NCBI GenBank assembly: GCA_964652565.1
Contig: CAZZEC010000018.1
Location: 1-54,782, forward strand
Length of the DNA stretch: 54,782 nucleotides
Reading direction: 5' to 3'
Origin: JBCCTX01 sp964652565
GTDB taxonomy: Bacteria; Bacteroidota; Bacteroidia; J057
A program made the translations under genes and the position numbers. Positions within the stretch are counted from its first letter, which is position 1; each line of letters begins with the position of its first letter. The notes under the pieces were generated by a model, which was not told where the DNA came from, did not search any database, and saw nothing but the letters and a program-made list of their open reading frames with translations. This document shows positions 37,065 through 45,975 of the stretch, in pieces.

Positions 37065-38432
37065 TTATTTATTAACATGATGAAATGATTGTAGAGGAAT
37101 ATGTATTGTGAATCGCGTTCCTCTTTCTTCTCTGGGAAAGACCTCTATCTTTCCGTTCAATAAGTGGATAATCTGACGGGTAATACTCAGACCAATCCCC
37201 GATCCACCCTTTCGAGACTTGGTAGTAAAAAAGGGGATGAATATTTTATCTAACATGTGAGGAGGTATACCTGATCCATTATCCGTAATAGTAATTCTTA
37301 TATCATCTTTTTCTAATTTTCCTTCTAACTTAATCATGCTATCTACATGATCTAAACATGCTTCACGTGCATTTTTCAATAGGTTTAATAGTGCCATTTC
37401 CAGCAAATCTCCATCGGTATATAGGGTAATATGATCAGGAACTATTTCAGACTGAAAATCTATGTGTTGAGCCTCCATTTCCTGAGCTAGAAGCTTTTTG
37501 ATTTGAAGAAAGACATCATGGAGATTCACTTCAGTGATATTGGGTTCAGGCAAATACGTATAATTTTGATAGGCTTCGACAAAATGTACCAATGACTGCC
37601 CCCGTTGATCTACTGTATATAGGGAACTTTTAATCTCTTCCAACAGATCTCTATCTATATATGGAGGAGTATCAGAGATTTCTTCGTCCATGATATTACA
37701 CAGTGATCGAGTGATGGATACCATGGGAGTGACAGAATTGACAATCTCATGTCTGAGTGTAGAAGCAAGTTTTTGCCAGGCTTCCAGTTCATTTTTTTGG
37801 AGTTCATGTTCTATATTTTGAACCGAGATCAATGAGTACTCAGTCCCTTGTTGTCTGATAATGATCTTATGTATGATCAATTGTTTCTCTCCAAGAGAGA
37901 TAAGTGCTCTCTCTCCTGATTGAAGAAGTTGCAGGCGGTACATCCACTCAGGATATATTCTTTCAAGGTTTGAGCGTGCAGGTACAGGTTTAATATTCAG
38001 TAAATTGGATAAAGCTGGATTAAAGAAGTGAATATTTCCCGAAGTATCATATACCAATATTCCCGTTTGAACATGTTGCACCAGGGTGTACAAAAACTGT
38101 AACCGGGACTCACTTTCTGCACGAGTAACCCGAAATGTATCCAGTACTTGATTCATGGCCTGGTTTAATTCCTGAAAGCTCTTTCCGAGATGTCGGTCTG
38201 ACGTAAAATTTAATTTAAAATCTGCATATTCAATAGCATCTAATAATCGGATGACTTTTCTGTGGTTTCTTAGTACTAAATAGTACATATTGACCATCAG
38301 GGCAATGGTACCAATTAAGAATATCGATGCCCCTATATATCTCTGATAATACAATGCGACAAACGTAAATCCTATGGTACAGAGACTGAGTAATACAATA
38401 TGTACAAGAATGATCCACAAAAATCTATTCAT
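37065..38432 (-). CDS. Membrane-bound sensor histidine kinase, NtrY-like
   Basis: The 455-residue kinase has two N-terminal transmembrane helices (about 5-55) with almost no periplasmic loop, a short HAMP-like segment, and a PAS domain at about 105-200 (GILVYDTSGNIHFFNPALSN). The phospho-acceptor helix has TLRHEIVNSVTPMVSITRSL with His-Glu. The ATP-binding domain shows N-box NLLKNAREAC, ITDNGSGIPPHM, FTTKSRKGGSGIGLSI. It overlaps the NtrC-type regulator gene by four bases. The lack of a sensory loop suggests a membrane or cytosolic signal. A MITE inserted at its very end left its stop codon in place. Confidence 0.92.
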   Translation of the reverse strand: MNRFLWIILVHIVLLSLCTIGFTFVALYYQRYIGASIFLIGTIALMVNMYYLVLRNHRKVIRLLDAIEYADFKLNFTSDRHLGKSFQELNQAMNQVLDTFRVTRAESESRLQFLYTLVQHVQTGILVYDTSGNIHFFNPALSNLLNIKPVPARSNLERIYPEWMYRLQLLQSGERALISLGEKQLIIHKIIIRQQGTEYSLISVQNIEHELQKNELEAWQKLASTLRHEIVNSVTPMVSITRSLCNIMDEEISDTPPYIDRDLLEEIKSSLYTVDQRGQSLVHFVEAYQNYTYLPEPNITEVNLHDVFLQIKKLLAQEMEAQHIDFQSEIVPDHITLYTDGDLLEMALLNLLKNAREACLDHVDSMIKLEGKLEKDDIRITITDNGSGIPPHMLDKIFIPFFTTKSRKGGSGIGLSITRQIIHLLNGKIEVFPREERGTRFTIHIPLQSFHHVNK

Positions 38433-39781
38433 ATTCCATATTTTTCCATACGACGATACAGTGCAGCACGCGTAATTCCCAATTCTTGTGCAGCCTGGCT
38501 AATGTTACCCATATGTTTTTTCAACGCTTTGTGGATGAGAAGTATCTCAGCTTGCTCCAGGTTCAAATCTTCCGATACATGATCAGATGGGTTTTCCTGA
38601 TGCGTGTTCCACAAGTGTTCGACCTTTAGATGATCTGTCTTTGAGAGAATTACTGCACGTTCGATAAAATGTTGTAGTTCCCTCACATTTCCAGGCCAAT
38701 GATAGCTTTGTAAGCGTTTGATCAGCGTGAGTGATAATGGACGAATATTTCTGTTATACTTTTGATTGTATAGCGCAAGAAAATATTGAGTCAATAATGG
38801 GATATCTTCTTTTCTCTCTCTTAAAGGGGGTATATGAAGTTCAATGGTATTGATCCGATACAAAAGATCCTGCCTAAAGCGTTGTTCGCTGACCATGTGA
38901 TGTAAAGAGGCATTGGTAGCACAAATGAGCCGGATATCTACTTTCTGGGATCGATTGGAGCCTACGGGCGTAATTTGTTGCTGTTGTATGGCTACGAGTA
39001 ACTTCTTCTGCATAGCCAAAGACAAATTGCCCATTTCATCTAAAAATAGAGTTCCGTGTTCAGCAGCCTTAAATCTACCCACCCGATGCTGTTTGGCATC
39101 TGTAAACGCACCTTTAACATGCCCAAATAGCTCACTTTCGAATAGTGTTTCGCTCAGCGCCCCCATATCTACCTGAATAAAGGGTTGATCTTTTCTGGGT
39201 GAAGTATGATGAATAGCTTTTGCCACTAATTCTTTCCCCGTACCATTTTCCCCTAGTACCAGAACATTTGCTTCTGTATCTGCGATGCGCTGAATGGTGT
39301 CAAATACCTTCAGCATCTCAGGACTTCGAGCCACAATCCCATGAAAACTATCTGTTGCTTCCCTATCGAAATCCAAATCAGCTAGTTCCCCATCAGCATG
39401 GTAATTCAGGATCGTGGAAAGCGTTTCTATTAACTTGTCATTGTCCCAAGGCTTAACCACAAAATCAGATGCTCCTCTTTTCATCGCTTCTACGGCAAGA
39501 TCAATTTCACCATAAGCGGTAATAGGGACTACTTTGACGGTTGGTTGTAAGGTTACAATTTGATCCAACCAATACAATCCTTCCTTTCCTCCACTTGTAT
39601 CCTCTGTAAAGTTCATATCCAGCAAGATGGCATCGTACTTATGCATTTTTAGTCTTGCAGGGATATTTTCCGGTTTACTCTCCACATCTACCCTATAGGC
39701 AAAACGCCTCAACATCAGCTTTGCAGCACTGAGTATATCCTCATCGTCATCTACTACCAGTAAAGAAATATCTTGTCGCAT
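38429..39781 (-). CDS. NtrC-type sigma-54-dependent response regulator
   Basis: I use the ATG at 39781 (MRQDISLLVVDDDEDIL), 450 residues; the frame extends 12 codons upstream without family similarity. The receiver domain (1-115) has acidic Asp-Asp-Asp at the start and the phospho-acceptor in DAILLDMNFTED. The AAA+ domain (about 140-370) has Walker A LGENGTGKELVAKAIH and Walker B GTLFLDEMGNL. The sigma-54 contact loop reads GAFTDA rather than the consensus GAFTGA. A Fis-type helix-turn-helix ends the protein (HMGNISQAAQELGITRAALY). It overlaps the kinase gene by four bases and diverges from the FtsX-type permease, its likely target. Confidence 0.94.
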   Translation of the reverse strand: MRQDISLLVVDDDEDILSAAKLMLRRFAYRVDVESKPENIPARLKMHKYDAILLDMNFTEDTSGGKEGLYWLDQIVTLQPTVKVVPITAYGEIDLAVEAMKRGASDFVVKPWDNDKLIETLSTILNYHADGELADLDFDREATDSFHGIVARSPEMLKVFDTIQRIADTEANVLVLGENGTGKELVAKAIHHTSPRKDQPFIQVDMGALSETLFESELFGHVKGAFTDAKQHRVGRFKAAEHGTLFLDEMGNLSLAMQKKLLVAIQQQQITPVGSNRSQKVDIRLICATNASLHHMVSEQRFRQDLLYRINTIELHIPPLRERKEDIPLLTQYFLALYNQKYNRNIRPLSLTLIKRLQSYHWPGNVRELQHFIERAVILSKTDHLKVEHLWNTHQENPSDHVSEDLNLEQAEILLIHKALKKHMGNISQAAQELGITRAALYRRMEKYGI

Positions 39782-39856
39782 AAGATAAATATACACAACC
39801 CTTACAGGATAAGGCAAGTGGGAAGCGTGTTACATATACTGCCATAAAGTTTGCAC

Positions 39857-39892
39857 TGTACGATATCGAACACCCCTGATCGAATGCGGACA
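39857..39892. promoter_or_regulatory. Two tandem palindromic sites, probable NtrC-type upstream activating sequences
   Basis: TGTACGATATCGAACA (39857-39872) is a 16-bp palindrome with one mismatched pair. TGATCGAATGCGGACA (39877-39892) is a weaker copy sharing the TG-n2-CG-n4-CG-n2-CA frame. Their centres are 20 bp apart, two helical turns, about 62-97 bp upstream of the sigma-54-like promoter. That is a normal location for binding of an NtrC-family activator. Confidence 0.55.
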
Positions 39893-39953
39893 GTGAAAAA
39901 TCTTGTACAGATCAAAAACAGTCATTTAAACCACTTACAAAGGCTTTTTCAAA

Positions 39954-39969
39954 TGGCATATTAGTTGAA
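39954..39969 (+). promoter_or_regulatory. Sigma-54-like promoter for the ABC permease gene
   Basis: TGGCATATTAGTTGAA matches the -24/-12 consensus TGGCAC-n5-TTGCA in spacing. The -24 element is nearly complete (TGGCA); the -12 element has TTG but A replaces the C after it. It ends 31 bp before the start codon at 40001 and is divergent from an NtrC-type activator gene. Confidence 0.55.
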
Positions 39970-40000
39970 ATAAAGGAAAAAGAAATTGTAATTTTTTCTC

Positions 40001-42364
40001 ATGCTAAAGAACTATATCACCACTGCTGTCAGAAATTTTATCAAGTTTAAAGGGTATGCCCTAATTAACCTGTTTGGACTCAGTATAGGTATTGCGAGTG
40101 CCTGGATCATTTTTCTTTATATCAAGTTTGAATTCTCCTATGATCGTTTTCATCCTCAAGCGGATCATATTTATCATTTAGAGACCAAAATAAAACTTGG
40201 GAAAGGAGATCGGTTTCTTACCTTAACCAGTACCCCCCTTGGACTCAACGATGTGATCAAAACCCGACTCCCTGAAATTGAAAGATCATTAGCTACAGTA
40301 ACGGAGTTCGGCAAAAAGGTGTATCCCAGTTCTGATCCCTCTCTTATCAAAAATGAAAGAAATTTGTATTTTGTTGAGCCTCACTTTTTCGAGGTATTTA
40401 ATTTTCCCATTCTTGATGGCACCTCAAAAACGCTGGAAGATATATACACGATCATGATTACTGAGACAATGGCTCAGGATTATTTTGGGGGCAAAAATCC
40501 CATAGGAGAATCTCTGATGATCCAAGTGCAAGATACAACGCTGAATTTCACTGTTTCAGCTATTCTTAAAGATCCACCAGATAATACTTTTCTTCAATTT
40601 CGTGCGATCAGTTCTCTTAACAGTTATCAATCTGTGATTAAAGGGAATCCTTGGGAAGATCACATAGGACGCACATATATTTCTTTACATCCTTCCATTA
40701 ACAAGGACTCCCTCGATCAAAAATTGGTCGCTTTAGCCAAAGAAGAATCAAGTGCAAATTCTTTATTTCATAGAAATGAAGTCAACTTTGAACTCGTATC
40801 CATGGTTCATAAACATCTAGGTACCGGCGCGTTCAAAGGCAATAGCCTGAAAAGTACACTTTACACTTTCGCAGTTGTAGCAATCTTGATCCTTTTACTA
40901 GCCTGTATCAATTATATGAATCTCAGCACTGCGAGAGCGACAACTCGAGAGAAAGAGATTGGGATGCGCAAGGTGTTAGGCGCTGGTAGATATCAACTTT
41001 CCTGGCAATTTTTCTGTGAGGCGTTGTGTTACAGTATGTTTGCGGCCATACTTGGACTCATAATTGCGGATCTGAGTTTACCCATATTTTTTCGACTGCT
41101 TGAAAAAGAGTTTGCCGAATCGCTCTGGAGATGTCCTGAAACATGGTTTAGCATTCTTATATTGGGATTGATTACTGGCATATTATCTGGAAGTTATCCT
41201 GCAGTTTATCTTTCTAGTTTGGGAAAGATTTCCCATAAGCTATCACAGAATAAAGAGCGTCAACTATTAAGGAAAGTATTGGTGACCGCTCAGTTTACCA
41301 TCACTACTGGAATGATTGCAGGTGTATTGATTGTTTCTGCACAGATTGGCTTCATGAGAAATATCAACCTGGGATTCGATACAGAACGAGTCATGTATGT
41401 TGATATCAATTCCCTGATTTCTGAAAATAGAGATATCATACTCGAAAAAGAACTGGAAAAACTGCCATTCATAGAGGCTGCAAGTTTATGTTCAGGAAAA
41501 ATGGACGGCGCCACAGGAGGGAGAACGTTTGAACCTACAGAGGGTGAAGAAGAGATGATAAGGATACTTAATGTGGATGCAGACTTCAATCGCATTATGG
41601 GTTTTACGCTGGAGGAAGGTAGATGGTATGAAAAAGAAACAACAGTAGCTAACTCTGGCTTTCTGGTAAATGAGACATTTACAAAACAATTTAACAAGGG
41701 CGTGGGAGATCCATTAGAAGACAAGGTCCCTCATAAAAAAATCATCGGAGTGGTGAAGGATTTTTACCTGGGATCGCTAGAATATGCCATTCGACCTGTA
41801 GTATTCCAGCATGTAGATAGTTCCTATCGAAGTACATTAGCAGTAAAACTAAGCCAAGGGGATTTATCGTCCCAGATGGAATCTATTCAAGAAGTATGGA
41901 AATCACTAAATCCATCAGAACCATTTGAATATTCATTCCTGGACGAACGAATCGAAAAATTATATACTGAAGAAGTTCGATTTGCCAATTTGATGGGAAT
42001 TTTTACTGGGTTGGCTATTCTTATTTCCTGTCTAGGATTACTGTCGCTGGTAGCTTTTTCCGCAGAGCGACGTACCAAAGAGATTGGCATCCGCAAGATT
42101 ATGGGTGCAAGTATCAAGGATATTATCATATTGCTCAACCAATCTTTCTTTTTCCTCATCCTTATTGCTGTTGTTATAGCGATCCCGCTTTCCTGGTGGA
42201 TCAGCCAAAGATGGTTGGAAAATTTTGCCTATCGGATATCTATTCAGCCTCAATACTTTGTGTGGGCCATATTCATGGTGATGACAGTAGCAGGGATTAC
42301 CGTCAGCTACTTTTCCTTTAGAGCAGCCAGAGGAAATCCAGCTGAAGCGTTGCGGTATGAATGA
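40001..42364 (+). CDS. FtsX/MacB-type ABC transporter permease
   Basis: A 787-residue permease with two copies of the periplasmic core domain plus FtsX unit. The N-terminal MLKNYITTAVRNFIKFKGYA and the first transmembrane helix (FGLSIGIASAWIIFLYI) are typical of the Bacteroidota branch. The first FtsX domain includes ARATTREKEIGMRKVLGAGR and the second AERRTKEIGIRKIMGASI, each followed by two or three helices. Such proteins act as mechanotransducing ABC transporters and need an ATPase; none is encoded nearby, so the partner must lie elsewhere. A sigma-54-like promoter and paired upstream palindromes point to control by the divergent NtrC-type regulator. Confidence 0.9.
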   Translation: MLKNYITTAVRNFIKFKGYALINLFGLSIGIASAWIIFLYIKFEFSYDRFHPQADHIYHLETKIKLGKGDRFLTLTSTPLGLNDVIKTRLPEIERSLATVTEFGKKVYPSSDPSLIKNERNLYFVEPHFFEVFNFPILDGTSKTLEDIYTIMITETMAQDYFGGKNPIGESLMIQVQDTTLNFTVSAILKDPPDNTFLQFRAISSLNSYQSVIKGNPWEDHIGRTYISLHPSINKDSLDQKLVALAKEESSANSLFHRNEVNFELVSMVHKHLGTGAFKGNSLKSTLYTFAVVAILILLLACINYMNLSTARATTREKEIGMRKVLGAGRYQLSWQFFCEALCYSMFAAILGLIIADLSLPIFFRLLEKEFAESLWRCPETWFSILILGLITGILSGSYPAVYLSSLGKISHKLSQNKERQLLRKVLVTAQFTITTGMIAGVLIVSAQIGFMRNINLGFDTERVMYVDINSLISENRDIILEKELEKLPFIEAASLCSGKMDGATGGRTFEPTEGEEEMIRILNVDADFNRIMGFTLEEGRWYEKETTVANSGFLVNETFTKQFNKGVGDPLEDKVPHKKIIGVVKDFYLGSLEYAIRPVVFQHVDSSYRSTLAVKLSQGDLSSQMESIQEVWKSLNPSEPFEYSFLDERIEKLYTEEVRFANLMGIFTGLAILISCLGLLSLVAFSAERRTKEIGIRKIMGASIKDIIILLNQSFFFLILIAVVIAIPLSWWISQRWLENFAYRISIQPQYFVWAIFMVMTVAGITVSYFSFRAARGNPAEALRYE

Positions 42365-42430
42365 GGAAATTTAACAGGCTTTACTTAGAGGGATCACCAG
42401 AGAATAGCAGTTAAATTCGTTCTACAATTA

Positions 42431-42862
42431 TTATGAATTCTTTTTATCAAGAAGAATTAGATATTGCTGTGGTGTAAATATTGCAATCTCTGACTTTTCA
42501 TAATCTTTTATATTTCTTGTTATAATGGCCTCTATACCTTTCTCTGCCAGGGCTGTAGCATATTGTATTGCATCCTCAAAGTCATTGAAGTCATTCTTTA
42601 AAGCTTGGATGATTTCAACTCTGGTAGTACCTAGAATAAAGGTCATCTCAGTGAGATCTTCAATAATTCTAAGCGTTTTGCGATGGCCTAAATATTTTCT
42701 AACGACATAGTAAATATTGTTAATGCTTACTGCAGAAATATAAAATTGAAGTTCGCCCTGTTCGTTCAACTCAAATAATTCACTTGCAGGATTAGCAAAG
42801 GGCTCCCTATCAGTGAAAAAGTCGATGATAACATCTGAATCTACAAAAAGTCTAGATGCCAT
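42431..42862 (-). CDS. PIN-domain toxin (probable RNase, VapC-like)
   Basis: A 143-residue PIN-domain protein. Acidic residues of the metal site are visible in LFVDSDVIIDFF at the N-terminus, DFEDAIQYATA near residue 95, and a late ITRNIKDYE block. PIN toxins cut RNA, often tRNA. The gene overlaps the upstream antitoxin gene by 11 bases. It lies downstream, tail to tail, of the ABC permease gene. The type II toxin-antitoxin assignment is from family and order. Confidence 0.87.
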   Translation of the reverse strand: MASRLFVDSDVIIDFFTDREPFANPASELFELNEQGELQFYISAVSINNIYYVVRKYLGHRKTLRIIEDLTEMTFILGTTRVEIIQALKNDFNDFEDAIQYATALAEKGIEAIITRNIKDYEKSEIAIFTPQQYLILLDKKNS

Positions 42863-43106
42863 ATTTCTTAGATAATTCTTCAGTTAGGATTTCTTTATAA
42901 TTTATTTCTTTATCTGTCTTAATAATCCCCCTAAGCCTTTGAACTCTTGGTGACAATTTCTCTGCCTCTACTTTTCTCCTATCCTGGGTAATAAGTTTGA
43001 AGTAATTTTCTACTAGTCTAGAAATGCTTAATCCTTCTTCTTTAGCATATTTTTTTATAGACTGGATAACTTCTTTTTCTATGGTAAGCGTTAATTTTGT
43101 ATTCAT
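42852..43106 (-). CDS. DUF6364-like ribbon-helix-helix antitoxin
   Basis: An 84-residue protein starting MNTKLTLTIEKEVIQSIKKY and AKEEGLSISRLVENYFKLI, the beta-strand plus two-helix layout of a ribbon-helix-helix DNA-binding domain as in DUF6364. The C-terminal half is acidic-basic mixed and probably wraps the toxin. It precedes the PIN toxin with an 11-base overlap, the usual antitoxin-first order, and is expected to autoregulate the operon. MITE copy 4 begins 98 bp upstream of its start. Confidence 0.85.
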   Translation of the reverse strand: MNTKLTLTIEKEVIQSIKKYAKEEGLSISRLVENYFKLITQDRRKVEAEKLSPRVQRLRGIIKTDKEINYKEILTEELSKKYGI

Positions 43107-43204
43107 TTTCTCTCATTTTATCTAATAAAAATACGTGTTGTCTACTGCATAAACAACACGTATTATAAACGATCCTGACATAATGAGGTTTTTTACTTTA
43201 TATC

Positions 43205-43328
43205 CAGGACAAACGCACCAAATTTTATAAATAATTCATTGTAGTTAATTATGATTAAAATATTTATATATTGAATCAACTTAAGCTACTGATTAGCAGC
43301 TGTTAATGATTTTAGTGCGTTTGCCCTG
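43205..43328. mobile_element. MITE-like element, copy 4 (subfamily A)
   Basis: A 124-bp element starting CAGGACAAACGCAC and ending GTGCGTTTGCCCTG. It has a flanking duplication CTTTATATC (43196-43204) / CTTTATATT (43329-43337), eight of nine matching. It is nearly identical inside to copy 1 except for a single-base deletion and scattered changes. It lies upstream of the toxin-antitoxin pair and just after the end of the dehydrogenase subunit 3 gene. Confidence 0.9.
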
Positions 43329-43347
43329 CTTTATATTAAACCGTACC

Positions 43348-44088
43348 TTATGCAGTAGCGTCTTCACCATCATATATCAAATTCCCCTCCTCATCCCAAC
43401 TGGCTAATACATTGCGCTTTTCTTGTGTGATATACTGATCTACATATTTGGGATCGTGTTCAAATCCATGCGCTTTGAGCACTTCATCGGGTACGCCATC
43501 CCAGAAATTGGTTACATTTCCAATATATCCTATGTCCTCAATGCCCATTTTTGTTGTATAAAATCCCGTGAGCACCAGATTCCTCAACGTCGAAAACAAG
43601 TTAGCCCCTGTTTGGAATTCGGGTTTAGCATCAAAGGGATAGGCAATATCCTCTACGATTTCGATGCGCTGCTCCTCTGTAATATCCTTGAACGCCTGGT
43701 CAAATCGGTTGAAGCTTTCTCTATCCATCCAAGCGAGACCTGATCTTACGGGTACTTGATAATCCGTTACCTCTTTTACTATATAATCAATGAACGTATC
43801 GACCTCAGCATCTGTAGCCGATCCCGACTTATCGTCTGCAGGAAGGATGATATCAGCTACAATTCCCAATGTAAGCATTTCATGCTCATTGAAGATAGAG
43901 GGTTTTGCCTGTATAAGTTGATCTCTGAGTTTTTCTTCTTCTGTACGTCCGTATCCACCTCCTGGCTCCACACTGGAAGCCTCCAGCACGCTTTCAGTTT
44001 CAGCTACTTCTGTCTGGCAGGAAGTAACGACAGCACCTGCTGCCAATGAGCTTACTAATAATGTCTTGAGTGATTCTCTTCTATCCAT
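43348..44088 (-). CDS. Gluconate 2-dehydrogenase subunit 3-like lipoprotein with Tat signal
   Basis: A 246-residue small subunit of FAD-dependent sugar or alcohol dehydrogenases. The N-terminus MDRRESLKTLLVSSLAAGA carries twin arginines and a hydrophobic core, followed by a lipobox (VVTSC). This predicts Tat export and lipid anchoring. The body matches the family (LTLGIVADIILPADDKSGSA, DRESFNRFDQAFKDITEEQ, RNLVLTGFYTTKMG). In characterised three-subunit enzymes this subunit carries the signal for the catalytic subunit, which has none of its own. Here the catalytic GMC gene is 32 bp upstream. The final codons lie near MITE copy 4. Confidence 0.9.
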   Translation of the reverse strand: MDRRESLKTLLVSSLAAGAVVTSCQTEVAETESVLEASSVEPGGGYGRTEEEKLRDQLIQAKPSIFNEHEMLTLGIVADIILPADDKSGSATDAEVDTFIDYIVKEVTDYQVPVRSGLAWMDRESFNRFDQAFKDITEEQRIEIVEDIAYPFDAKPEFQTGANLFSTLRNLVLTGFYTTKMGIEDIGYIGNVTNFWDGVPDEVLKAHGFEHDPKYVDQYITQEKRNVLASWDEEGNLIYDGEDATA

Positions 44089-44120
44089 TGTATATTTTTC
44101 TTCGGATGTTATATGATAAA

Positions 44121-45848
44121 TTACACGTTACCCTTTTTCATTTCGTCCATCAGATATTCCGATGCGCGCCATGCCAGTGCCATAATCGTCCAGGTAGGGT
44201 TCTTGTCTGCCTGAGAGACAAAAGGACCTCCATCCATCACAAACAAATTACTCACTTCGTGTGATTGACAGTATTGGTTCAAGACAGATGTTTTAGGATC
44301 ATCTCCCATACGCGTAGTTCCGACTTCATGTATGATCCTACCCGGTGCTGCAAGACCGTATTGTCTATCAGGACCCGGAGTTTCTCCAAATGGCGTAGCT
44401 CCCAACGTGTCCAATATCTCATCAAATGTCTCCATCATGTGCTTGGCCTGCTTCACTTCATGCTCTGTCCATTTGTAATGAAATCTCAGTACGGGAACGC
44501 CCCACTGATCTACGACTTCTGGGTCTAATTCGCAGTAATTATCATATTGAGCTACAGACTCCCCTCGACCCGATACCCCAATCGTAGCGCCAAAAAACCT
44601 TCTCATATCTTTCTTCAGTCCTTCTCCATATCCCCCATACTTTCCATTAGCCTGAACTAACTTTTGAAAGTCCTGTATATTAAATCCTGTACCATAGCTC
44701 GGCATGCCCAATCCTCCCCACACTTCTATGTGATAACCTCTGGGGAAATCCAGGTTTTTGTTGTCCAGCCACCAGGGAGTATATACGTGCATTCCTCCTA
44801 CTCCGTCTTCATTATATCGTTCTCTGTCCAGCAATTCAGGGATCACACCTCCTCTAGAAGCACCCGTAGAATCGTGTACATAATGTCCTACTACGTCGCT
44901 GGAATTACCCAATCCATTAGGATGAGCTTGAGACTTGGAATTGAGAAGAATACGAGCTGAGCTACAAGCAGAAGCAGCCAGGATGACAGACTTCCCTTTA
45001 ATCGTGTATTCCAGGCGGTCCAGTTTGTTGATGTAGGAAACACCCGAAGCCTTCCCTTCCTGATCTGTCTTTACTTCAAATGCCTGCGCATTGAGGTATA
45101 CATCTACATTTCCCTTTTCAAGGATGGGTTTTACTAATACGGTACTCGAAGAAAAATCCGCATATGCCATACATCCCCTGCTACATTGACGGCAATAAAA
45201 GCACACTCCACGATCGTTATTTACCTTTTGCGTCAGCATAGAAAGCCTTGCAGGAATGACAGGGATATTCAATTTTTTTGCCGCGTTCATGTAGTAGAAC
45301 TCGTGCAATCTGGGCTTTGGCGGAGGTAAAAAATAACCGTCAGGCTCATTATAAATCCCTTCTTTGGTACCAAAGACACCGATTAATTTATCTACCTTAT
45401 CATAATAAGGCTTTACGTCATCATAGGAAATGGGCCAATTATCCCCAAATCCATCGATGCTCTTGCGCTTAAAATCATTGGGACCAAAACGCAATGAAAT
45501 CCTTCCCCAGTGATTAGTCCTTCCTCCCAGCATGTGTGAGCGGAACCAATCGAATTCTGTACCCTCAGCTCTTGTGTAAGGTTCTCCTTCAATTTCCCAA
45601 CCTCCATAAGCAGCATCGAAATCACCAAATGCTCTTGTAAAACCTGCACCTCTACGAGGAGACTCCCAAGGCCAGCGAAGTTGCGTCCTATACTCGCTCT
45701 TAGCCGGGTCCCAATTTGGGCCTGCTTCGATCACGGCTACATTCATCCCACCCTCAGCTAATACTTTGGCAGCCATACCTCCACCTGCTCCAGACCCTAC
45801 TATGACCGCATCGTAAACCTTAGGTTGTGCTTTAATTTGAAATGGCAT
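44121..45848 (-). CDS. GMC-type FAD oxidoreductase with an iron-sulfur-like cysteine motif
   Basis: A 575-residue flavoprotein, the catalytic subunit of a sugar or alcohol dehydrogenase. The Rossmann motif is VIVGSGAGGGMAAKVLAEGG (GSGAGG at residues 18-23). Cys216-x5-Cys222-x3-Cys226 in GVCFYCRQCSRGCMAY fits the [3Fe-4S] ligand pattern of Burkholderia FAD glucose dehydrogenase. A fourth Cys, 219, lies between. C-terminal GTTRMGDDPKTSVLNQ and KNPTWTIMALAWRASEY hold the conserved Asn region. There is no signal peptide, which fits co-export with the Tat-signal subunit 3 encoded next. Electrons probably pass to a cytochrome c, perhaps the CxxCH protein upstream (127 bp). Substrate unknown. Confidence 0.9.
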   Translation of the reverse strand: MPFQIKAQPKVYDAVIVGSGAGGGMAAKVLAEGGMNVAVIEAGPNWDPAKSEYRTQLRWPWESPRRGAGFTRAFGDFDAAYGGWEIEGEPYTRAEGTEFDWFRSHMLGGRTNHWGRISLRFGPNDFKRKSIDGFGDNWPISYDDVKPYYDKVDKLIGVFGTKEGIYNEPDGYFLPPPKPRLHEFYYMNAAKKLNIPVIPARLSMLTQKVNNDRGVCFYCRQCSRGCMAYADFSSSTVLVKPILEKGNVDVYLNAQAFEVKTDQEGKASGVSYINKLDRLEYTIKGKSVILAASACSSARILLNSKSQAHPNGLGNSSDVVGHYVHDSTGASRGGVIPELLDRERYNEDGVGGMHVYTPWWLDNKNLDFPRGYHIEVWGGLGMPSYGTGFNIQDFQKLVQANGKYGGYGEGLKKDMRRFFGATIGVSGRGESVAQYDNYCELDPEVVDQWGVPVLRFHYKWTEHEVKQAKHMMETFDEILDTLGATPFGETPGPDRQYGLAAPGRIIHEVGTTRMGDDPKTSVLNQYCQSHEVSNLFVMDGGPFVSQADKNPTWTIMALAWRASEYLMDEMKKGNV

Positions 45849-45975
45849 ATAACTCTTGTTGTAGTTTGATTTGAGACATTACTAAATATAACAAATTCTG
45901 AATGTTATCACTATTTTCCTCTTACAATATAAGATGGGCACACTCAATTTTCAATTTTTTCTGAAACTTCGAAAA

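Noticed and set aside
43423..44049. Antisense frames over the dehydrogenase subunit 3
   Set aside because: These are shadows of a well-supported gene on the other strand, with Cys- and Ser-rich low-quality translations.
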